DNA of 64,000 nucleotides from Apus apus (taxonomy: Eukaryota > Chordata > Aves > Apodiformes > Apodidae), in the NCBI RefSeq assembly GCF_020740795.1, contig NC_067312.1, positions 10,899,460 to 10,963,459 of the forward strand, given 5' to 3'. Numbering within the stretch: the stretch's first letter is position 1; every line of letters begins with the position of its first letter. Under the pieces are notes generated by a model. That model made no database searches. It was not told the origin of the DNA and saw only the letters and a program-made list of their open reading frames with translations. This document shows, one piece after another, positions 12,601-21,600 of the stretch. Both the position numbers and the translations under genes were made by a program.

Positions 12601-15600
12601 ATTTACTGTTCTGTGAATTGAATCTGAATCTAACCCATCTCCAGCCATTGGGATTGTTCTCATTAGCTAAAGCTGTAAAATTAGCTGTCACATTAAACTT
12701 ACATCCATGTTTAATAAACCCAAGTTACTATTAAAAGAGACGTTACTCTTCCATCTAATTATTTGATTGAACTAATAAAGCCCAGGAAATGTGAAAGGGC
12801 TACAGTCTGCCTTGTGGCACTGTGTCTGAGGAATCTATAAGGGGTTTGAAGATTCTGCTTGTCTGGAGAGATATTTAAAGGCTCCTGGAAGGACATGTAT
12901 GCATGTAAGTACAAGCCACATGTCGGTATAAATTAAAGTTATTTTTTCATAACAGCAGCTGTTATGAACAACAGCATTTATGTTGTTGGGAAACATTCAG
13001 AAAGAAAACAGGAACTGTCAGTGAGGGTGTAATTTCATTTCTAGTAATACAAGTCCAGTTACTGGAGATGTATCACCACAGCCAAAATCAGAATGCTGCT
13101 GAATGACAACTAAGTGCCCCAAAATATTTATTTTATTTTATTTTATTTTATTTTATTTTATTTTATTTTATTTTATTTTATTTTATTTTATTTTATTTTA
13201 TTTTATTTTATTATTTTTTCTTAAGAGTAACTTTGCACCTGCCTCTTTATGAAGATTGGAAGGGAATCACGCAGCAGGGGACTCTTAAAGAAAGGGGTCA
13301 GTCGAAACTTGCAGTGTAATGACGTGATCAACCACCTTCTTCTTGCAGCTGCCCACATCGGGGTTGGCATCAGCGGCCAGGAGGGGATGCAGGCCGTGCT
13401 GTCCAGTGACTTCTCCTTCGCCCAGTTCCGCTACCTGCAGCGCCTCCTCTTGGTCCATGGCCGGTGGTCCTACATCCGCATGTGCAAATTCCTCAAATAC
13501 TTTTTCTATAAGAACTTTGCCTTCACACTAGTGCATTTCTGGTATGGCTTCTTCTCTGGCTTCTCAGCACAGGTAGGACCGGCTTCTGTTTCCGATGGTC
13601 AGACCTTGCATTTTCAAGAGAAGTATCCAGGAACATTTTAAAAGGAAATAAACTAAGCAACTGCCCTGCCCCCCACCTCACTGAAAAGCAAACAGTTCTG
13701 TCATCTTCAGCTGTATGAGCATGAGGCAGATACCACTTTCTTCACTGTGCTGCTGGTAGAGGACAGATGTCCAAAGACGTTCAGGTGCATTATGAGGCAC
13801 GTAGGTCCCTCGTGGGATTTTTTTAAAGTGCTCGAAGTGACCACAGCCATCAAACAAGGATAAAGATCACACAGAGGCCTGACCAGTTTGGCACAGAGCC
13901 ATGTCAGACCTGTGCTTGCCCTGTTAGAACATCTGAAGCAAACAGTTTAACCCCATGTCTGCTTCAGCAGCTTGCACGAGGAGCAAATCTGCTGCAGCAA
14001 AAAAGTCTGCTGTTAGTTTAAGACAAATCGATCTCCAGCATTTAATTGTGTACACTTTTGAATTGTATATGCTTTTGTGTATATATATACATATATATGT
14101 AAAAGGCAGTCTTTTGCTAACTTCATGCTCTGTTTTTTTTTGTTGGTTTTGTTTGTTTTGTGTTTTTGTTTGTTTGTTTGTTTGTTTGTTTTAGACTGTC
14201 TATGACGAGTGGTTTATTACACTTTACAATTTGGTATATACCTCCCTCCCGGTGCTAGGAATGAGCCTCTTCGATCAGGTACTGCTTCTATAAGCCCTTG
14301 GATTTTTTTTATAGGGGTTTTGTTTCCCAGTGCTGATTCCATGAAGCAAAATCAGCTGGCTTTTGAGCCAGCTATTGTGGTAGCTCCTACAATAGTTTCC
14401 TGCCAGTGAGACCCCAGAGCACAAAAAAAGGGGAGGTACCAGGGGAGGAGATGGTGTGGTATCCTGAGCTGGGTTGCAGGTTTCAGTGCATGAAGAGATT
14501 TTGGGGTTAGGCTGTTGACTACAGTACCATTGCAGCTCTCCCCTGAAGTAGTCACATCTTACTAGCTGTGTTCCTAAAGCCTGACAAGTGACTTTTTAGT
14601 GACCACACAAAACAAAGAATGAACTAGACCTCTGAGCCCTGATTTTCCAGGTTCAGTCTTTGTAGTGGAAGTCTTCCTGCAGTTATTTGACATGCACATT
14701 TCTACCTCATTATTACTGTTCAGCAAGACATAAGAGCAGCAATGCTGCTCCAAGATGCCTTTTACAAGTTAGATAAAAAGGAACTTGCTACTCCACAATG
14801 GTTCACAGTGTTTAGCTCTGGACACTTGAGGGATCCAAGCCAGATGGTCTTGCCTGTGTGTGTGGACGAAGGTGGGTGTTTTCTGTCCCATAACTTCCAG
14901 GCAACTCTCAAGGGAGCAGACCATGTTGTCTGTTTAAGAAGAAGTGTACCTTCAATTTTTTTCCAGCACTTGTCAGCTTTGTCAGCACAAGAAAGGTGAA
15001 ATTCCCCATGGAAAATGTGCCTAGGTGACCTTGGGATGTGGTATGCTCCCAGCAAAACTGAGTGAATTGTGTTCTAAGCCTTTTCTCATGCAAATGCATG
15101 TCACAGGGACACAGCAACCTTAAGTGGTCTTGTGTGATCAATTGGGTAAGTGCCAGCAAATCTGACCATCTCTACTTTCAGGATGTGGATGATCGTTGGA
15201 GCATGCTGTTTCCCCAGCTATATGTGCCTGGCCAGCAAAATCTCTACTTTAACAAAGGGGTGTTCATCAAGTGCATGTTGCAAGGGATCTACAGCTCCCT
15301 CATTCTCTTCTTCATCCCCTTTGGGGCCATGTACAATACTATGAGAAGTGACGGAAAGGCCATTGCTGACTACCAGTCCTTTGCACTGATGGCTCAGACG
15401 TGCTTACTGATTGTGGTGTCTGTACAGGTAAGGCACCCCAGGTAATGTTTTCGGGAATTATTTCTTGTTTCACAAAGGCAGCATATGGAAGGCAATTTGG
15501 GATCCTGATAATGTTGTATTTGCTGCTGTACCTTGCATTCTTAGCAAAAATAAATAAATAAATATCTCTTGACACCAGATGACTCCTCAGTTCAAGAGAC

Positions 15601-18600
15601 GAACAGATTTGAATGTTATGGAAGATCAGAGTGACAGGAAAGCAAAGTCTTTGCCTCGGGAAGTTTAGAGTCCTAGCAGAAAAAACATTTAAGGCTGGGA
15701 CTAGAGAAGGACTCGTTCAAGTTTTATGGGATGGGGTTGAAGCACAGGACTGTCTGTCTCCTATCAGGCAGTTACATATGGGGTCTCCATCACGAGACTG
15801 TCTCTGTAGCCTGGCCCCATGCATGATGCAGGTGGTAGAACTGCACTTGCTGGAAGAAACAGCTAAGACTTGGGTGGTACAAAATTAGATAGTACTAGCA
15901 GGACAAGAGCAATTTCTTAAAAGAAAACCAAATCAATCATACTTCCCTAGATAATGGCTTCTGCTGCCTGGAATGGCCTCCCAGTACCTGTGATCCACGG
16001 CTTGGTATTTCTTCAGACTTGAATAAATAACAGCCTTGGGAGCTGGGGTACAAAGAAGAGGACAAGATCTCTAGCTGTGTTCAGCACAGATCTGCTAAGT
16101 AATTAAAGCACTGACAATAGCTGTGTTGCTTCATTCTTTCAGATTGGCTTGGACACCTCTTACTGGACAGTTGTGAACCAGTTCTTCATCTGGGGCAGCC
16201 TGTCTGTTTACTTTGCTATCACCTTTACCATGTATAGTGATGGCATGTACCTGATCTTCACAGCCTCCTTTCCATTCATTGGTAAGCCCTGGGACCACCC
16301 TAGATTGCACTCAAATAGGGCATACTGAAGGGCTTAAACCTGTCAAGGCAATAACAGAACCTATTTATTGCCTTTTCTACAAGAAATGCCAGGGTATTTC
16401 TGAGGGCTGCTGGGAATGCTTATTTTGAATCCTACCCATCCAAGTGAACGTGGGCCACGTTCACTGAATTGCGTAAGGGTGCACGTCCACACACAGCCAC
16501 AGGAATGATCCTTTAAATAAACCTACTGAGCTGGCTGGAACGCTTTCTGCTGCTCTTTTAAAATGTTTCCAGGTGCCCAAGTCTTAAAGATATCTCAGAA
16601 TATTTAGTTTTCAGAAGGATGCATGTTCTTTTGTAAGTAAGTTAACGTGTTGGTAAAGGAAAGCATAGAAGTACAACGTCCAGCTAGACATGAGAAAAAT
16701 GCCGTGTGATTATGGTAAGCCTTCAGCCAGGTGAAATGGGAAATTCCCAACCAAAAAAATGTCAGTGATGATGAGGTCTTTGGAGTTACAGATTTCTGAG
16801 CACATGCAAAAAGTGAACGTTATCATAAAAATGAGTCTGTCTCCTGAGACTTTGACCAGGAAGAAAATGAAAGCTTATAAAAGGAATTAAAGTATTTTTA
16901 ATAGCTCTGTGCATCCAAACCCAGTATTGAAGAAACATTGTTATGAGCCACTAAGATGGCTTTTAGTATCAAAACTGCTGAGTGAGACAAGACAGGCAGT
17001 CTGTTCATTTTCCACAGACAAGTGGTAAATCTCCTGCCACCAGTATCTCTATCTGCTGTTCTGTTGATACTACATAGGTCAAATTAGCCATAAGGCCAAG
17101 CACCACCTAATAAGGTCTCAGGCTGAAATAATTTTTAAGGAAAGTGTTTCTAGTCAGGACTCAGACAACTTGTTTACTTTCATTTCAGTGGAGTTACATT
17201 ACAGCAGAATGTGGCCAACTGAAGAGAAAACATTCAGCAAGTTTACTGCCAACAACAGCACCGTTAAGCCCTGTAATGAGGGTTTTGCAGACTGTTTGTT
17301 CTATCTTACATTCCTTCAGTTTTGGAGGAGCCAGAAGTGAACACTCTGGTTTCAAAGAAGGTGGCAGTGTCACGCCAGGACATGGCAGTTGCTCTGCCAA
17401 TACGTCCATCAGGCCATGCTGCCCTTGCAAGCACCCAGAGCAACGCATGCTCCCCTCCTCAAAGCTGTGATCCTGTTGCCTGCTGGGCAGACAGAGGCAG
17501 TACTCCATATGCTTCAGGAAATGGTGCTGGAAAGTAAAGAAACAGTGTTCCCCCTTTTGCACTAGAGTCCTGGCAAAAGATGCGAGAGCTGGACTGCTGC
17601 TGAAGGTCTCTTGAGCATTTATATACTTTGCAGTGATTTGACTCTTTGTAAAGAGATGTCTTTCACTCTGACATCTTTGCCTCCCTGTGTTGTTGTTGCA
17701 GTTGAGTCTGTAAGTCGCAGTTTTCTTTGCTCATCTGAAACAGTGATACTCATATTACTGTCTTCTCTACAGCAAGTTGATGCCACTGTTGGAGATTGTG
17801 TCTGCTTTAAATTTTGGTCTGTTTGCCAAGTGTTTTGGAATTACAGAGGGTGAAATGTTCAAGTGAACAATGAGGAGAGTGCTGCTGTTACGGCTTTAAT
17901 CATGTTTTTTTGTTGTTTTGGTGTTTTTTTCCAGGTACTGCTCGAAACACCCTGGGCCAACCAAACGTGTGGCTAGCAATCTTCCTCAGCATCGCCCTCT
18001 GTGTGCTGCCTGTAGTTGGCTTTCGGTTCCTGAAGGCTCAGTTAAAGCCAACTCCCAGCGATAAAGTAAGGAGATACCTTATCAAACCAGAAATCCTGCT
18101 TACCATGGAGACATATTGCAGGGGCCTGGCATTGCTCCAAGTGTGTGTTCCCTGCAGGTGCAAGTGCTGCCATCCGTCTGTCCCCTAGTCCCTCGAGACA
18201 GGGGATTGAATTTGAGTTTTGGCATAGTTCAACTCAGCAGCAGCTGGGACCAAGGCTGAGATTATTTAGATGAGGACTAGATTGCAATGGAGCTGGGAAG
18301 CCACACTATTTTTAGGTTCAAGTGCTGTGGCACAGTGGGGAAGGAGTGGCATGGCCTCCCACCCTGCTGCTGTACAGTTTTCACCCTGGCAGACCCCAGC
18401 CCTTCACCTTCCACCCAGGTGTGTGTATTTGCTGTGTTTTGTTTTGGTTTTTTTACTCGAGAATTTCCTTCATTTGTAGCCAAGGGTTGTAACCCCACTC
18501 TGAGACCAGCAGCCCTCCCATCCCCAGGAATATGAAGATGAGGGGATTAGGACAAGGAGAGGCTGGGAGCGATGGAGTGGGCAGAGAGCGCACAGCTCAC

Positions 18601-21600
18601 TGCAGCCCACAGACCCCTGCAGATCAGTATGAACGCAGCTCCTCGGGCTGAATTTCAGACACAAGAGCATCTGCTAAATGCTGCTGCCACCTTGTGTCTC
18701 CTTCTTCTTCCTGCACCGAGCTGCGAGACGGGAGCGTCTGAGCTCAGCCCAAGGGTGTGTGCTCAGTGCCCCTCAGAGGCCGCCCCGACAGTCCTTGGGA
18801 TGCCTGTGAAGCTCCCCAGGTGCAACAAGACTGTTGGAGAATGAGTGAAGGGGAATTCTCAGTCCTTACAGAGGGAGAAGGTGGGTGCTGGAGAAGACTG
18901 CTGGGTAGGGAGGTCCCTAGGACACAGTTAAGAGAGAGCTCAGGTGTGTAAAAATGGCCTGAGTTCGCAATTAAGTTGAGCAGATGTCTGACACAGCTGT
19001 GGCACAGAATCTCAGCCTCAATGCTTGGGCTGAGCATCTCTCTCTAGTGCAAAATCGCTCTACTTTTCTTCCTCGTCTGAGAAGTGAATTGTCATGAGGC
19101 CAACAAAGATGACTGGGGGATTGGAGCATCTCCCTTACGAGGAAAGGCTGAGAGAGCTGAGACTGTTCAGCCTGGAGCAGAGAAGGCTGAGGGGAGACCT
19201 TCTTAATGCCTACAAGTATCTAAAGGGTGGGTGCAAGAAGGATGGAGCCAGACTCTTCTCAGTAGTCCCGAGTGGTAGGATGAGGGGCAACAGGCACAAG
19301 CTGGAACATAGGAAGTTGCATTTAAATAAGAGGAAAAAAACTTATTTACCATGAGAGTGACAGAGCATTGGAACAGGCTGCCCAGGAGGCTGTGGAGTCC
19401 CCTTCTCTGGAGATATTCAAGACCCACCTGGATGTAATAATGAGTGATGTGGTCTGGGCAATCCTGCTTCAGTGGAGGAGTTGGACTAGATGATCTCTAG
19501 GTGTCCCTTCCAACTCTGATAATTCCATGATTCTGTGATTCTATGAGAGGAGTGTTTGGTTTTCCTGCTGTATAGAGATCCCCAACCCTGTTCACAGGTC
19601 ATAATCCTCATGGGTGACTTCAATCACCCTGACATCTGCTGGAAGGGCAACACAGTAAGGCACCAGCAATCCACAAAGTTCCTGGAATGCATTGATGACT
19701 CCTTTTCCAAGTGGTAGAAGAGCCAGCTAGAAAAGGTACTATGCTGGACCTTGTTTTCACCAACAAGGATGGCATGATGGCCAGCGTGAAGCTTAAGGGC
19801 AGCCTTGGTGGCAGTGACCATGGAATGGTGGAATTCAGGTTCTGCAGGGCAACAAGGAGGGTCCGCAGCAAGCTCGCTACCGTGGACTTCAGGACAGAAG
19901 ATTTCAGCCTATTCAGGGATCTGCCAGATGGGGTATCATGGGATAAAATCCTGGACAGGAGAGGAGCCCAAGAAAGCAGGTCAATACTAAAAGATTACCT
20001 CTTCCAAGCCCAGGAGCAACACATTCTGAGAAAGAGGAAGGCAGGCAAGAATGCCAGGAGACCCACATGGATGAACAAAGAGCTCCTGGACATTCTTAGA
20101 TGAAAAAAATAGAGTATTCAGAAGGTGGAAGTAGGGACAGATAGCCTGGAAGAAATACAAATAATTTGACTGAGAAGCCAGGGACCAGATTAGAAAAGCT
20201 GAAGCCCAGATAGAGTTAAACCTGGCCAGGGACATGAAGGGTAATAAGAAGGGTTTCTACAGGCACATCAGTGATAAGAGGCAGAACAGGGAAAACGTGG
20301 GCCCTCTCCAGAAGGAAACAGGAGGCCTCGTCACGCAGGATATGGAGAAGGCTGAGGTACTGAATGACTTTTCTGCCTCAGTCTTCACTGGCAAGGGCTC
20401 TGGCCACACCATCCAAGTCAGAGAATGCAAGGGCAGAGACTGGGAAAAGGAAGATCCACCCACTGTAGGAGAAGAGCAAGTTCAAGATCTTCTAAAGAAC
20501 ATGAAAGGGCACAAGTGGGACCTGACAAGATCCATCCATGGCTCCTAAGTGAGCTGGCAGATGAAGTTGCAATGCTGCTTTCCATCATATTTGAAAAGTC
20601 ATGGCAGTCTGGTGAAGGTCCCACTGACCAGAAAAGGGGAAATACAACCCCCATTTTCAAAAAGGGAAGGAAAGAAGACCCAAGGAACTACAGGCCAGTC
20701 AGGCTTACCTCTGTGCCTGGCAAGATCATGGAGCAGATCCTTCTGAAGGCTCTGCTAAAGCACATGGGAATGCAGAGGTGGTTGGAGGCAAACACTATGG
20801 CTTCACCAAGGGCAAATAATGTCTGACAAATTTGTTGGCTTTTTATGGTGGGGTCACAGTGTCAGTGGACAAGGGAAGAGCAAATGACGTCATCTACGTG
20901 GACTTGTGCAAAGCATTTGACACAGTCCCACATGACACCCTGGTCTCTAAACTGGAAGGATATGGATTTGATGGATGAACCACTCAGTGGATAAGGAATT
21001 GGCTGGATGGTTGCACTCAGAGTAGGCATCAATGGCTCGATGTCCAGATGGAGACCAGTGATGAGTGGTGTTCCCCAAGGGTCAGTAATGGGACTGCTGC
21101 TGTTTACCATCTTTGTCAGCAACATGGACAGTGGGACCAAGTGCACCCTCAGCAAGTTTGCTGATGACACCAAATTGAGTGGTGAGGTCGACACACTGGA
21201 GGGAAGGGAGGCCATCAAGAGACACCTTGACAGGCTTTAGAGGTGGATCCATGCCAACCTCATGAAGTTCAACAAAGCCAAGTGCACCTGGGTCAGGACA
21301 ATCTCAAGCACAAGTACAGGTTTGGTGGAGAATGGATTGAGATTAGGCTGGAGGAGAAGGACCTGGTGCTGGTTGATGAAAAGCTTAACAAAAGGCAACA
21401 TGCTCCTGCAGTCCAGAAAGCCACTGTGTCCTGGGCTGCATCAAAAGAAGTGTGGCCAGCAGGTCGAGGGAGGTGATTCTGCCCCTCTACTCCATGCTTG
21501 TGAGACCTCACCTGGAGTACTGTGTCCAGTTCTGGAGCTCCCAAAGTAAGAAGGACATGGAGCTGTTGGATCAAGTCCAAAGGAGGGCCACAAAGATGAT

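Noticed and set aside
19711..20826. Open frames of 130-133 codons considered as a host gene
   Set aside because: They encode CR1 endonuclease and reverse-transcriptase pieces and belong to the LINE copy.
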